Source: Mycobacterium sp. PSTR-4-N (lineage in GTDB: Bacteria; Actinomycetota; Actinomycetes; Mycobacteriales; Mycobacteriaceae). From it: a stretch of DNA of 64,000 nucleotides. A program made the position numbers and the translations under genes. The DNA lies in contig NZ_JAKRFN010000014.1 in NCBI RefSeq assembly GCF_022348085.1, positions 62,001 through 126,000 on the forward strand, read 5' to 3'. Below the pieces are notes generated by a model. The model ran no database searches. It worked only from the letters and a program-made list of their open reading frames with translations, and had not been told where the DNA came from. This document shows, in pieces, positions 36,482-45,106 of the stretch. Numbering within the stretch: the first letter of the stretch is position 1; each line of letters opens with the position of its first letter.

Positions 36482-37570
36482 TCAGCCGGGGTCGATGATC
36501 TGCACGACCCCGGCGGTCACCCCGGCCACGAACAACCGGCCGGTGGTCGCGTCCACGCCGACGGTGTACGGGTTCTGCACCGTGGCAATGCGTTTCACTT
36601 CGCGCGGCATGGGGTCGGTCATGTCATAGCCGACGACTTCGTTGGTGCCCGACGAGGCGACCCACAGCAGGTCGCGCGTCGGGTCGTAGGTGATGCCGTA
36701 GGGGCCGCCGGGTTGGGCGATCTCGGCGAGCTGTCTGGGCGAGGTGTCGAAGACGCGAACCGCATCACCGCGGGTGTCCGCGGCGATCATCCGGCCGTGC
36801 TTGTCGGCGACGAGGTGGGTGGGACCGTCCCCGGCGGGTGTCGAGCCCACGATGGTCAGGTTCGCGGTGTCGTAGATCGTCAGGTCGTTCTTGCGGACAT
36901 CGAGCAAACCCATCCGATCGCCCACGGGAGCCAAGCCGGCCGGCTGAACGCTGTCGGTGAACACCTTCACGATGTCGTCGCCGCGCAGCGCGGTCACGGT
37001 ACCGCCCAGTTCGTTGGCGACGAACACCGTGCCGTCGGGCGCCTCCGACGCGTCGTGCGGCACGGTCCCGGTGACGATCTGCGTCTCGGCGCGGCCGCCG
37101 GGGAGCTCGACGCGCACCAGCGCGTTCGCGCTCTCCACCGGAACCAGAACGGGACCGCCCGGTTTCGCCAGCTGCAGGTGTCTGACCACACCCGGCAGTG
37201 GAGTGCGCCCCGTGATCTCGCCGGTGTCGGCATTCATCAGCACCAGCTCGTTGGGCTCGCGCGCGGCGACGGCCACGGTCCGGGTGACGGCGTCGACGAC
37301 GACGCCCTCCGGTGCTGATCCGACACGGATCTGCCGGCCCGGGGGAGGTTGCCGGGGTGCGGGGGCGCGCTGAGGTTCGGCCGCGGGCGGCAGGCTGCCC
37401 GTGGGGGGCCGGGTGCCCTCGGTGGGTGCACCGGGAGGAATCAATCCGGTCGTGGTGGGCGTGCTGCTCGGCGCCGATGGCGTGGTGGACGGCGCGGCCT
37501 GATCGACCGGTCTGCTCTCACAGGCCGTCACGACACAGATCAGCGCGAGCACACACCACAGACGTCTCAT
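36482..37570 (-). CDS. YncE-like beta-propeller lipoprotein
   Basis: 362 residues. Signal peptide with lipobox VVTACES, so Cys17 or nearby should be lipidated and the protein anchored outside the membrane. Residues about 20-75 are a Pro/Thr/Ser-rich linker. The rest is a repeated beta-propeller of the YncE/YVTN type: units such as VGSAPEGVVVDAVTRTVAVAAR, DGTVFVANELGGTV and PTRDLLWVASSGTNEVVGYD recur about every 45 residues. Ligand unknown; such propellers often mediate protein or carbohydrate binding. It ends just downstream of iolD on the same strand order (37626 end of iolD is 55 bp from its start). Confidence 0.82.
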   Translation of the reverse strand: MRRLWCVLALICVVTACESRPVDQAAPSTTPSAPSSTPTTTGLIPPGAPTEGTRPPTGSLPPAAEPQRAPAPRQPPPGRQIRVGSAPEGVVVDAVTRTVAVAAREPNELVLMNADTGEITGRTPLPGVVRHLQLAKPGGPVLVPVESANALVRVELPGGRAETQIVTGTVPHDASEAPDGTVFVANELGGTVTALRGDDIVKVFTDSVQPAGLAPVGDRMGLLDVRKNDLTIYDTANLTIVGSTPAGDGPTHLVADKHGRMIAADTRGDAVRVFDTSPRQLAEIAQPGGPYGITYDPTRDLLWVASSGTNEVVGYDMTDPMPREVKRIATVQNPYTVGVDATTGRLFVAGVTAGVVQIIDPG

Positions 37571-37625
37571 GGCGCCCGGGTACCCACTCCCGACGATCGA
37601 CTCCGTGACGTTCCGGTGGCGGGGA

Positions 37626-39569
37626 TCAGGAGGGGGTGATCAGCGGCCGCTGGACCTTCTTCCACTCCGCGTAACGCTGGTAGGCCTGCTGCGTGGACTC
37701 CAGCGACGACACCTCGCTGACCGGCACGTCCCACCAGGAGTGGCTGTCGGGAGCGTAGACCCGCGGGTCGGTCTCGACGTGGATCACGGTGATGCGATCG
37801 GCGGCCTTGGCCACCTTGACGGCATCGGTGAACTCGGCGGCGGTCGCCACCCTGATGACGTCGGCGCCCAGGCTCGCCGCGTTCGCGGCGAGATCGACGG
37901 GCAGGGTGTCGCCGTCGAGCCGGCCGTCCTGTCCGCGGTAGCGGTAGGCCGTGCCGAAGCGTTGCGAACCCAATGACTCGGAGAGCCCGCCGATGGAGGC
38001 GAAACCGTGGTTCTGCACGAGGACGGGGATGATCTTCACGCCCTCTTGGACGGCGGTGACGATCTCGGTGGCCATCATCAGATAGGAGCCGTCGCCGACC
38101 ATGACGAACACGTCGCGATCAGGTGCGGCCATCCGTACCCCGATACCGCCGGCGATCTCGTATCCCATGCAGGAGTAGCCGTACTCGACGTGGTAGCCCT
38201 TGCGGTCGCGCATCCGCCACAGCTTGTGCAGGTCCCCGGGCATCGAGCCGGCCGCGCACACGACGACGTCACGCGCATCCGACAGTGTGTTCACCAGCCC
38301 GATGACCTGGTTCTGGTTCAGCGCGACGTCGTCGGAGGTGCGATAGGCCTGCGACACCGTGTCGTTCCACTCCGCCATCAATTCGGTTGTGCGGGAGCGA
38401 TACTCGTCGTCGACGGTGTACGTGCCGGCCGCATCGGCCAGCGCCTCGAGCGCCTCTCGCGCGTCAGCGACCACGCTGATGCCACCCTGCTTGACGGCGT
38501 CGAAAGACGTGACGTTGATGTTGACGAACCGCACATCGGGGTTGTTGAAGGCGGTGCGTGATGCCGAGGTGAAATCGCTGTAGCGCGTGCCGATCCCGAT
38601 GACGACATCCGCGTCGGCGGCCAGTGCGTTGGCCGCGGTCGTGCCGGTGGAGCCGACGGCACCCACCGATTGCGGATGTTCGTGGAGCAGAGATCCCTTA
38701 CCCGCCTGGCTTTCACACACCGGGATGCCGGTCTGCGCGGCGAACGCAGCCAGCGCATCGTTTGCGCCCGAGTAGATGACCCCGCCGCCGGCCACGATCA
38801 GAGGCGTGCGTGCCGAGCGGATCACATCGGCGGCCCGGGCGATCACCGAACGTTCGGGCAGTGGGCGGGCGATGTGCCAGGTGCGCTCGGCGAACAGCGA
38901 TTCCGGCCAGTCGTGAGCCTCGGCCTGTACGTCCTGCGGCAGCGACACCGTCGCGGCGCCCGTCTCGGCGGGATCGGTGAGCACCCGCATCGCGCCGAGC
39001 AGCGCCGAAGGCAGTTGTTCGGGGCGCCACACCCGGTCGAAGTAGCGGGAGAGCGGCTTGAACGCGTCGTTGACCGTCACGTCGCCGCTGGCGGGCAGCT
39101 CCAACTCCTGCAGCACAGGCGAACTCACGCGGGTGGCGAACGTGTCGGACGGCAGCAGCAGGACGGGCAGCCGGTTGATGGTGGCCAGGGCGGCGCCGGT
39201 CAGCATGTTCGTCGATCCCGGGCCGATGCTGGCCGTGACGGCCCAAGTCTGCAACCGGTCCTGCTGACGGGCGTAGGCGACAGCGGTGTGGACCATGGCC
39301 TGTTCGTTGCGGCCGAGCACGTACTTCAGCCCGGGTTCGGCCCCGCGCTCGTGGGCGTCGATCTCGTCCTGCAGCAGCGCCTGACCGACACCGGCGACGT
39401 TGCCGTGGCCGAAGATTCCCAGGCACCCGGCGAAGAACTTGTGCCGCTGCCCATCTCGCTCGACGTACTGGTTGGCCAGGAAGCGCACCGTCGCCTGGGC
39501 GACGGTCAGGCGCACGGTCGGCTCGGTGTCGGCGAGTTTGTCTGCCGACTTGGGCGCGGTGGAGACCAC
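37626..39569 (-). CDS. iolD: 3D-trihydroxycyclohexane-1,2-dione hydrolase (IolD)
   Basis: Thiamine-diphosphate enzyme that opens the ring of 3D-trihydroxycyclohexane-1,2-dione in inositol breakdown. 647 residues from GTG 39569, which has GAGGAGA about 7 nt upstream; the open frame extends 20 codons more without a better site. N-terminal domain with FFAGCLGIFGHGNVAG and the RNEQAMVHTA Glu region; C-terminal ThDP site VMVGDGSYLMMATEI followed by VQNHGF. Two bases separate it from iolB, so it is cotranscribed with iolB, the aldolase-type gene and iolC. Confidence 0.95.
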   Translation of the reverse strand: MVSTAPKSADKLADTEPTVRLTVAQATVRFLANQYVERDGQRHKFFAGCLGIFGHGNVAGVGQALLQDEIDAHERGAEPGLKYVLGRNEQAMVHTAVAYARQQDRLQTWAVTASIGPGSTNMLTGAALATINRLPVLLLPSDTFATRVSSPVLQELELPASGDVTVNDAFKPLSRYFDRVWRPEQLPSALLGAMRVLTDPAETGAATVSLPQDVQAEAHDWPESLFAERTWHIARPLPERSVIARAADVIRSARTPLIVAGGGVIYSGANDALAAFAAQTGIPVCESQAGKGSLLHEHPQSVGAVGSTGTTAANALAADADVVIGIGTRYSDFTSASRTAFNNPDVRFVNINVTSFDAVKQGGISVVADAREALEALADAAGTYTVDDEYRSRTTELMAEWNDTVSQAYRTSDDVALNQNQVIGLVNTLSDARDVVVCAAGSMPGDLHKLWRMRDRKGYHVEYGYSCMGYEIAGGIGVRMAAPDRDVFVMVGDGSYLMMATEIVTAVQEGVKIIPVLVQNHGFASIGGLSESLGSQRFGTAYRYRGQDGRLDGDTLPVDLAANAASLGADVIRVATAAEFTDAVKVAKAADRITVIHVETDPRVYAPDSHSWWDVPVSEVSSLESTQQAYQRYAEWKKVQRPLITPS

Positions 39570-39571
39570 GG

Positions 39572-40441
39572 TCACTCTCCTCTGCTCGGGGTGAACGGAA
39601 GACGGGGATCGATCTGCTGGTGCTCCCAACTGGCACGCAGCCAGGTGTGGGCGGGGTCATCGCAGATCAGCCAGGCCCGGTTCGGGCCGGAGCCGGCCAT
39701 CACGTTGAGGTAGTACATGTGGTGGCCCGGCGCGGCGATCGACGGCCCGTGGTAACCGTGCGGAACCAGAACGACGTCACCGGTGCGGACCTCCTCGAGC
39801 ACCTCGATGGGGCGCTGCGGGGTTCCGTACACCCGGTGGTATCCGAAACCCGTTGTGCCGGCGGGACTGTCGTCGATCTCGAAGTAGTAGATCTCCTCGA
39901 GCTGGGTCTCGACATCGGTGTTCTCGTCGTGTTTGTGTGCCGGGTAGCTCGACCAGTTGCCGCCGGGGGTGATCACCTCGCACGCGATCAGCGAATCGGC
40001 CTCGAATGCCGTTGCGGTGCCGAAATTGTGCACCTGCCGGCTGCAGTTGCCCGCGCCCCGCAGCTCGACCGGCACGTCGGCGGCGGCCACCCGCCGGTTG
40101 GGGAACGACGTCGATGCCCGCGCCCCGCAGATCGCGATGCGGCCGCGGCCCGCGAGCGTGTACTGCCGCCCGACACCGAGGTAGACCATGTCGGCGGGGC
40201 CGTCGAACACCGAGACCCGCGGCGACAGTGGGAACACCTCACCGTCGCAGTCGACGGTCGCGGCGCCGGCGAGCGGCAGGATCATCACCTCGGTGCCGTC
40301 GGTGGTCAGTGACACCTCGGTGCCGTCGCCGAGATCGACCACGTGCAGGGAGGATTCGGCCCAGCCGGCGTCCTCGGGCGTGATCGCGACGGTGAACGGT
40401 GCCTCGGCGCTGCCCGCGGGGATGTAGAGCGTGGAGTTCAT
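39572..40441 (-). CDS. iolB: 5-deoxy-glucuronate isomerase (IolB)
   Basis: Converts 5-deoxy-glucuronate to 5-dehydro-2-deoxy-gluconate. 289 residues, a bicupin. SYPAHKHDENTDVETQLEEIYYFE near residue 160 carries the metal-binding His and Glu residues; VLVPHGYHGPSIAAPGHHMYYLNVMAG follows, typical of IolB. ATG 40441 overlaps the stop of the upstream gene by 4 bp. Third gene of the iolC-led operon. Confidence 0.95.
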   Translation of the reverse strand: MNSTLYIPAGSAEAPFTVAITPEDAGWAESSLHVVDLGDGTEVSLTTDGTEVMILPLAGAATVDCDGEVFPLSPRVSVFDGPADMVYLGVGRQYTLAGRGRIAICGARASTSFPNRRVAAADVPVELRGAGNCSRQVHNFGTATAFEADSLIACEVITPGGNWSSYPAHKHDENTDVETQLEEIYYFEIDDSPAGTTGFGYHRVYGTPQRPIEVLEEVRTGDVVLVPHGYHGPSIAAPGHHMYYLNVMAGSGPNRAWLICDDPAHTWLRASWEHQQIDPRLPFTPSRGE

Positions 40442-41322
40442 CGGACCATCGCCACCGCGGTCGCGACGGCCGAGCTGACATCGTCGTCGGGCGGGTAGAG
40501 CAGGGTGCGCCCGACGATCAGGCCGCGCACCGAGGGTAGGGCCAGCGCCTTCTCCCAACTCGCGAATGCTTCGTCGGGATCCGTCGGGTCCCCGCCCAGC
40601 AGCAGGGTGGGCATGGTGGTCGACTCCATCACCCGGTCCATCTCGTCGACGACGGGCAGCTTCATCCACGTGTAGGCCGACGTCGAGCCCAGCCCCTGGC
40701 CGATGTGCACCGATTTGATCACCGCGTCCGGCGACAGGTCGTTGCGGACCTTGCCGTCGACCCGCGACGACATGAACGGCTCGAGCATCGCGATCAGGCC
40801 GTGGGCGGCGAGCTCGTCGACCGCCTGCGCGCAGGCGGCCAATGTCGCGACGGTGCCCGGATCGTCGAGATCGATGCGGCACAGCATCTTTCCGCCGTTC
40901 ATCCGCGCGGCCGCGGTGGACGCCGCAGTGGCGCCGGTCATCCGGTCGTCGAGTTCGAACGACGAGCCGGCCAGTCCGCCGCGGTTGAACGAGCTGAACA
41001 CGACCTTGTCCTCGAGCGCGCCCAGCAGCAGGAGGTCATCGAGGATGTCGGCCGTGGCCAGCACCCCGTCCACGCCCGGGTCGGCCAGCGCCGCGCGCAG
41101 GCGGTCGAGCAGATCGGTGCGGCTGTTCATCGCGGTCGGGCGGGACCCGACAGCCAGCGCGCCGCGGGCCGGATGGTCGGCCGCCACGATCATCAGGCGG
41201 CCGTTGCCGCGCACCGTGGGCCGGGTGGCCCGGCTCTGCCAGGCCCGTGCGACCGCACCCGGGTCGGTGGCACGCACTTCTGTGATCGCCGAATAGTCGG
41301 CGCACACCGCGGTGTCAGACAT
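40438..41322 (-). CDS. (beta/alpha)8-barrel aldolase-type protein of iol clusters (Cgl0159-like)
   Basis: 294 residues. Not one of the classical Iol enzymes, but a constant companion of actinobacterial iolC genes (the Corynebacterium Cgl0159-like family). Barrel strands are visible as RLMIVAADHPARG, GVLATADIL, KMLCRIDLDD, LIAMLEPFMS and GLIVGRTLLYP; the ADHP and the late Gly-rich phosphate-binding strand suggest a DhnA or class I aldolase-like fold. It may cleave the IolC product, 5-dehydro-2-deoxygluconate 6-phosphate, since no iolJ is in the window. ATG 41322 overlaps iolC by 8 bp. Confidence 0.82.
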   Translation of the reverse strand: MSDTAVCADYSAITEVRATDPGAVARAWQSRATRPTVRGNGRLMIVAADHPARGALAVGSRPTAMNSRTDLLDRLRAALADPGVDGVLATADILDDLLLLGALEDKVVFSSFNRGGLAGSSFELDDRMTGATAASTAAARMNGGKMLCRIDLDDPGTVATLAACAQAVDELAAHGLIAMLEPFMSSRVDGKVRNDLSPDAVIKSVHIGQGLGSTSAYTWMKLPVVDEMDRVMESTTMPTLLLGGDPTDPDEAFASWEKALALPSVRGLIVGRTLLYPPDDDVSSAVATAVAMVR

Positions 41323-42280
41323 TGACGGCCTCCGTAGCTGTCTGTTCGGCCAGGTCGGCGACCTCGGCGGCCGTCGGCATCGCGGTCGAGCACTCGAGCC
41401 GGCCGGCGACGATGGCGCCGGCCGCGTTCGCGTAGCGCAACGTCTTCTCCAACGGCCAGTCGTGCAGCAACCCGTGGCACAGACTTCCGCCGAAGGCGTC
41501 GCCGGCACCGAGGCCGTTGACGACGTCGACTTCGTTGGGCGGCACGGTCACCGATGTCCGGCGGCTCTTCCCGAGGACACCGCGGGGGCCCTGCTTGACG
41601 ATCGCGAGTTCCACCCCCAGATCGAGCAGGGCGTCGGCCGCTTTGTGGGGATTGGATTCGCCGACGGCGATCTCGCATTCCTCGCGGTTGCCGACGGCGA
41701 CGGTGACGTGCCTCAGCGCCGCTCGGACCTGCTCGGAGGCAGCGGCGGGGGAGTCCCAGAACATCGGCCGGTAGTCGAGGTCGAGCACCGTCAGCGGTTT
41801 GCGGTCGCGTGCCGCGAGGGCAGCGAAATGTGCACTCCTGCTCGGCTCTTCGGACAGGCCGGTCACGGTCGCCCAGAACAGGCGGGCTGCGCGCACGGCG
41901 TCGACGTCGATGTCGTCGACGGTGATCTGCAGATCGGGTGCGCTCGGCTTTCGGTAGAAGTACAGCGGGAAATCGTCGGGCGGGAAGATCTCACAGAAGG
42001 TGACCGGGGTCGGGAATCGGTCGTGGGTGGCGACGAAGCGGTTGTCGACACCCAGGCGTTCGAGTTCGGCGCGCACGAACCGGCCGAACGGATCATCGCC
42101 CGCTCCGGAGATCAGCGCGGTGCGGTTGCCGAGCCGGGCCGCGGCGACGGCGACGTTGGCCGCGCTACCACCGAGGAACTTGCCGAAGGTCTCGACGTCC
42201 TCGAGGCCGACGCCGGTCTGCAGTGGGTACACGTCGACGCCGCTGCGCCCGATGGCGAGGACGTCGTAGGAAGAAGTCAT
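41315..42280 (-). CDS. iolC: 5-dehydro-2-deoxygluconokinase (IolC)
   Basis: PfkB-family sugar kinase of the inositol pathway. 321 residues from ATG 42280, 18 codons inside the longest open frame and with GGAG at a fitting distance. Signature 1: GGSAANVAVAAARLG near residue 36; signature 2: NGLGAGDAFGGSLCHG near residue 265 with the catalytic Asp. First gene of the operon iolC, aldolase-type gene, iolB, iolD. A candidate operator (42341-42364) lies 61 bp upstream. Confidence 0.94.
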   Translation of the reverse strand: MTSSYDVLAIGRSGVDVYPLQTGVGLEDVETFGKFLGGSAANVAVAAARLGNRTALISGAGDDPFGRFVRAELERLGVDNRFVATHDRFPTPVTFCEIFPPDDFPLYFYRKPSAPDLQITVDDIDVDAVRAARLFWATVTGLSEEPSRSAHFAALAARDRKPLTVLDLDYRPMFWDSPAAASEQVRAALRHVTVAVGNREECEIAVGESNPHKAADALLDLGVELAIVKQGPRGVLGKSRRTSVTVPPNEVDVVNGLGAGDAFGGSLCHGLLHDWPLEKTLRYANAAGAIVAGRLECSTAMPTAAEVADLAEQTATEAVNV

Positions 42281-42340
42281 CAAGTCACTCCGACGAGGGT
42301 GTGGGTGGCTGGCTTCGACTGTGCCCCGGCTCACTACAGA

Positions 42341-42364
42341 AAGTCAATACTTTGTCCTGACATT
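42341..42364 (-). promoter_or_regulatory. candidate GntR operator, copy A (iolC/gntR intergenic)
   Basis: On the minus strand the 24-nt site contains the dyad ATGTCAGGACAAAGT followed by A and TTGACTT; it equals the site at 44000-44023 except at one base. TGTC-AG-GACA is a palindromic core, and TTGACT could serve as a -35 element for iolC. Nine bases separate it from the first codon of gntR on the other strand, so binding could control both. Confidence 0.75.
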
Positions 42365-42372
42365 CTATCTTT

Positions 42373-43158
42373 GTGGCATTCGATGTTAGGCTTCCGGCAT
42401 CCGGCAAACTCGAGATCGGAGTCGACGTGCCGCTGACCGTGGAGCTCGACAGGTCGAGTCCTGTGCCCCTCTACTACCAGCTCGCGCAGGCAATCGAGGC
42501 TGCGATCCGCGACGGCGAACTCGCTCCGGGGGACCGCTTCGAGAACGAGCTCGCGTTGGCCAAGCGGCTGGCGCTGTCGCGGCCGACGACGCGGCGGGCC
42601 ATCCAGGAACTCGTCGACAAGGGTCTGCTCGTCCGCAAACGCGGCGTCGGCACCCAGGTGGTTCAGAATCCCGTTCATCGCCGCGTCGAATTGACCAGTC
42701 TGTTCGACGATCTCGCGCGCGCCGGACAGGAGCCGAGCACCACGTTGTTGGACTACCGCGTCGGGCCCCCGGACGAGGACGTCGCACGCGAACTGAACCT
42801 CACGCATGACCGCGAGGTCGTCTCGATCCACCGGCTGCGGTGCGCGAACGGCGAGCCGCTGGCCGTGATGACCAACTACCTGCCCGTCGACATCGCCCCC
42901 GACGCCGAGGAACTGGAGAAGAGCGGGCTGTATCAGTCGTTGCGGGCGCGCGGCGTGCACATCCGGTTGGCGCGCCAGCGAATCGGCGCCCGCGGTGCCA
43001 CCCGCGCCGAGGCGCACTTGCTGGACGAGAAACCGAATGCGCCGCTGTTGACGATGGCGCGCACCGCATTCGACGATTCCGGCGCCGCGGTCGAGTTCGG
43101 CAATCACGGCTATCGGGCGTCGCGCTACTACTTCGACACCACCGTCGTCGACCGCTGA
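42373..43158 (+). CDS. GntR-family (HutC/UTRA) transcriptional regulator, IolR-like
   Basis: 261 residues at most. N-terminal winged helix: PLYYQLAQAIEAAIRDGELAPGD, then LALSRPTTRRAIQELVDKGLLVRKRGVGTQV; C-terminal UTRA sugar-binding domain (from about residue 90, PDEDVARELNL ... YYFDTTVVDR). It probably represses the inositol genes and is released by an inositol catabolite; Corynebacterium iol clusters also carry a divergent GntR-type IolR. GTG 42373 would give a nearly leaderless message; GTG 42427 (before PLTVELDRSSP) is a likely alternative start. Confidence 0.9.
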   Translation: MAFDVRLPASGKLEIGVDVPLTVELDRSSPVPLYYQLAQAIEAAIRDGELAPGDRFENELALAKRLALSRPTTRRAIQELVDKGLLVRKRGVGTQVVQNPVHRRVELTSLFDDLARAGQEPSTTLLDYRVGPPDEDVARELNLTHDREVVSIHRLRCANGEPLAVMTNYLPVDIAPDAEELEKSGLYQSLRARGVHIRLARQRIGARGATRAEAHLLDEKPNAPLLTMARTAFDDSGAAVEFGNHGYRASRYYFDTTVVDR

Positions 43159-43162
43159 GCCG

Positions 43163-43945
43163 TCAGGCGAACGCGGTACGGAAGGCCTCGAGGGCCGCCT
43201 CGCTGCCCGCGTCGCCGGCGCCTGACGCCCACGCTTCCATGCCGATGGTTCCGGTGTACCCCATGTCCCGTAGCGTCCGGGCCACGGCCGGGTAGTTGAT
43301 CTCGCCGGTGCCCGGCTCGCGGCGTCCCGGCACGTCGGCCACCTGGATCTCGCCGATCGCGTCACCACAGCGGCGCAGCAATTCGATCAGATTCCCCTCG
43401 CCGATCTGGGCGTGATACAGGTCGAGCATCATCTTCACGTTGGGGTGGGCCACGTCGTCGACCAGCGCGAGAACGTCTTTGGCGCGCGCCAGGGGCACGC
43501 CAGGGTGGTCGACGATGGTGTTCAGGTTCTCCACCACGAACGTCACGCCCGCAGCGGCGCCGAGCTCGCCGAGGCGCTGCAGAGTGCGCGCAGCGGTCAG
43601 CCACATCTGTCCCGTGGCCCGTCCGCGAGGACGTGCCGCCTGCCCGTCGACCAGTTCGGCGGTGTGCACGTTCAGCCGCGTGACGCCGAGAGTCGCCGCG
43701 GCATCGATGCTCTGCCGTGCCGTGCGCACGACGTCGTCGCAGCTCGCCGGGTCGATGAGATCGCCCTGCAGATAGCCGGTCATCGAGGTGAACGTCGCCC
43801 CGGTGCGAGCCAGCGCGGCGAGGTCCTTGTCGTGCCAGCTCCAGATCTCCACGGCGAAGCCGCGCTCGTGAATCCGCTTGACGCGCTCGATGATCGGGTG
43901 ATCGCGGAACACCATCTCCGCACATACCGACAGCTGGAAACCCAT
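43163..43945 (-). CDS. TIM-barrel sugar isomerase (hydroxypyruvate isomerase/IolH-like)
   Basis: 260 residues from ATG 43945. Xylose-isomerase-like AP endonuclease-2 fold: QLSVCAEMVF at the start, GFAVEIWSWHDKD, then the metal ligands in FVVENLNTIVDHPG (Glu), KMMLDLYHAQIGEGN (Asp, His) and GEINYPAVARTLRDMGYTGTIGMEAW (Glu). The EIWSW...K-D, LNTI and DLYHAQ signatures are those of Hyi. In inositol clusters such proteins are called IolH. It converges on gntR (4 bp apart) and diverges from the importer, with operator copy B between. Confidence 0.85.
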   Translation of the reverse strand: MGFQLSVCAEMVFRDHPIIERVKRIHERGFAVEIWSWHDKDLAALARTGATFTSMTGYLQGDLIDPASCDDVVRTARQSIDAAATLGVTRLNVHTAELVDGQAARPRGRATGQMWLTAARTLQRLGELGAAAGVTFVVENLNTIVDHPGVPLARAKDVLALVDDVAHPNVKMMLDLYHAQIGEGNLIELLRRCGDAIGEIQVADVPGRREPGTGEINYPAVARTLRDMGYTGTIGMEAWASGAGDAGSEAALEAFRTAFA

Positions 43946-43999
43946 CGCGGCGGCCTTTCGTCGTGGGGCAGGAGTGCCCACACTATGACATGCAGTCCT

Positions 44000-44023
44000 A
44001 ATGTCAGGACAAAGTGTTGACTT
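44000..44023 (+). promoter_or_regulatory. candidate GntR operator, copy B (upstream of the sugar importer)
   Basis: Contains ATGTCAGGACAAAGT then G and TTGACTT; 23 of 24 bases equal copy A in inverted orientation. TTGACT at 44017-44022 is a good -35; 17 nt later TTACAT is a poor -10. A second partial half-site (GACAT...AGTCCT) lies at 43987-43998. The importer start is 94 bp downstream, the Hyi-like gene start 55 bp upstream on the other strand. Confidence 0.75.
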
Positions 44024-44116
44024 TCGGCTGTGAGCCGTATTACATCAATCCAGTGGCGTGGCGCGCGGCACTTCGAGACGCCCGGCGCCGGGAGACCTGG
44101 ATGACAAGGAGATGTG

Positions 44117-45106
44117 ATGACGTTCAAGCGGCTCGCGACGCTCGCCGGGACCGGCGTTCTGGCGATCGGACTCGTGGCGTGCTCGTCGACGGGCGGAAAG
44201 CCCGCCAGCTCGGGCGAGGGCGGTGGCGGCGGGGGCACCGTCGACACCCCGCGCAAGACCATCGCGATGATCACCCATGAGGTGCCGGGCGACTCGTTCT
44301 GGGATCTGATCCGCAAGGGCGCGGAAACCGCTGCCAAGAAGGACAACATCGAGCTGCGCTACTCCAATGATCCGGAAGCGCCGGGCCAGGCCAACCTCGT
44401 GCAGAACGCGGTGGACAGTGGCGTCGACGGCATCGCGGTGACGCTGGCCAAACCCGACGCCATGCAGGCCGCGGTCAAGGCCGCTGAGGGCAAGGGCATT
44501 CCGGTGGTGGCCTTCAACGCCGGCGCGGACGCCTGGAAGGGCATGGGCGTCAAGGAGTTCTTCGGCCAGGACGAGTTCATCGCTGGCCAGGCCGTGGGTG
44601 AGCGCCTGACGGCCGACGGTGCCACGAAGGCGATCTGCGTGATCCAGGAGCAGGGTCACGTCGGGCTGGAATCCCGCTGCGCCGGCGTCAAGGACAAGTT
44701 CCCTGCCACCGAGACACTCAACGTCAACGGCAAGGACATGCCGTCGGTCGAGTCGACCATCACCGCCAAGCTGCAGCAGGACCCGGCCGTCGACTACGTC
44801 GTCACCCTGGGCGCCCCGTTCGCGCTGACCGCGGTGCAGTCGGCAGGAAACGCCGGCAGCAAGGCCAAGATCGGCACCTTCGACACCAACGCCGCCCTCG
44901 TCGGGGCGATTCAGGACGGCACCGTCCAGTGGGCCATCGACCAGCAGCCCTACCTGCAGGGCTACCTCGCCGTCGACTCGCTGTGGCTGTACCTGACCAA
45001 CGGCAACGTGATCGGCGGCGGGCAGCCGACGCTGACCGGGCCCGCGTTCATCGACAAGTCGAACATCGACGCGGTGGCCGATTATGCGAAGGGCGGGACC
45101 CGATGA
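44117..45106 (+). CDS. sugar ABC transporter substrate-binding lipoprotein
   Basis: 329 residues from ATG 44117, which follows AAGGAG. Signal peptide with lipobox LVACSS, so lipid-anchored on the outer face of the membrane; then a Ser/Gly-rich linker. The mature domain is a periplasmic-binding-protein-like type 1 fold of the ribose/xylose class (IAMITHEVPGDSFWDLIRKGAE, then GIAVTLAKPDAMQAAV and GTFDTNAALVGAIQDG). Position between two inositol gene groups suggests inositol or another polyol as ligand. Overlaps the permease gene by 4 bp. Confidence 0.92.
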   Translation: MTFKRLATLAGTGVLAIGLVACSSTGGKPASSGEGGGGGGTVDTPRKTIAMITHEVPGDSFWDLIRKGAETAAKKDNIELRYSNDPEAPGQANLVQNAVDSGVDGIAVTLAKPDAMQAAVKAAEGKGIPVVAFNAGADAWKGMGVKEFFGQDEFIAGQAVGERLTADGATKAICVIQEQGHVGLESRCAGVKDKFPATETLNVNGKDMPSVESTITAKLQQDPAVDYVVTLGAPFALTAVQSAGNAGSKAKIGTFDTNAALVGAIQDGTVQWAIDQQPYLQGYLAVDSLWLYLTNGNVIGGGQPTLTGPAFIDKSNIDAVADYAKGGTR

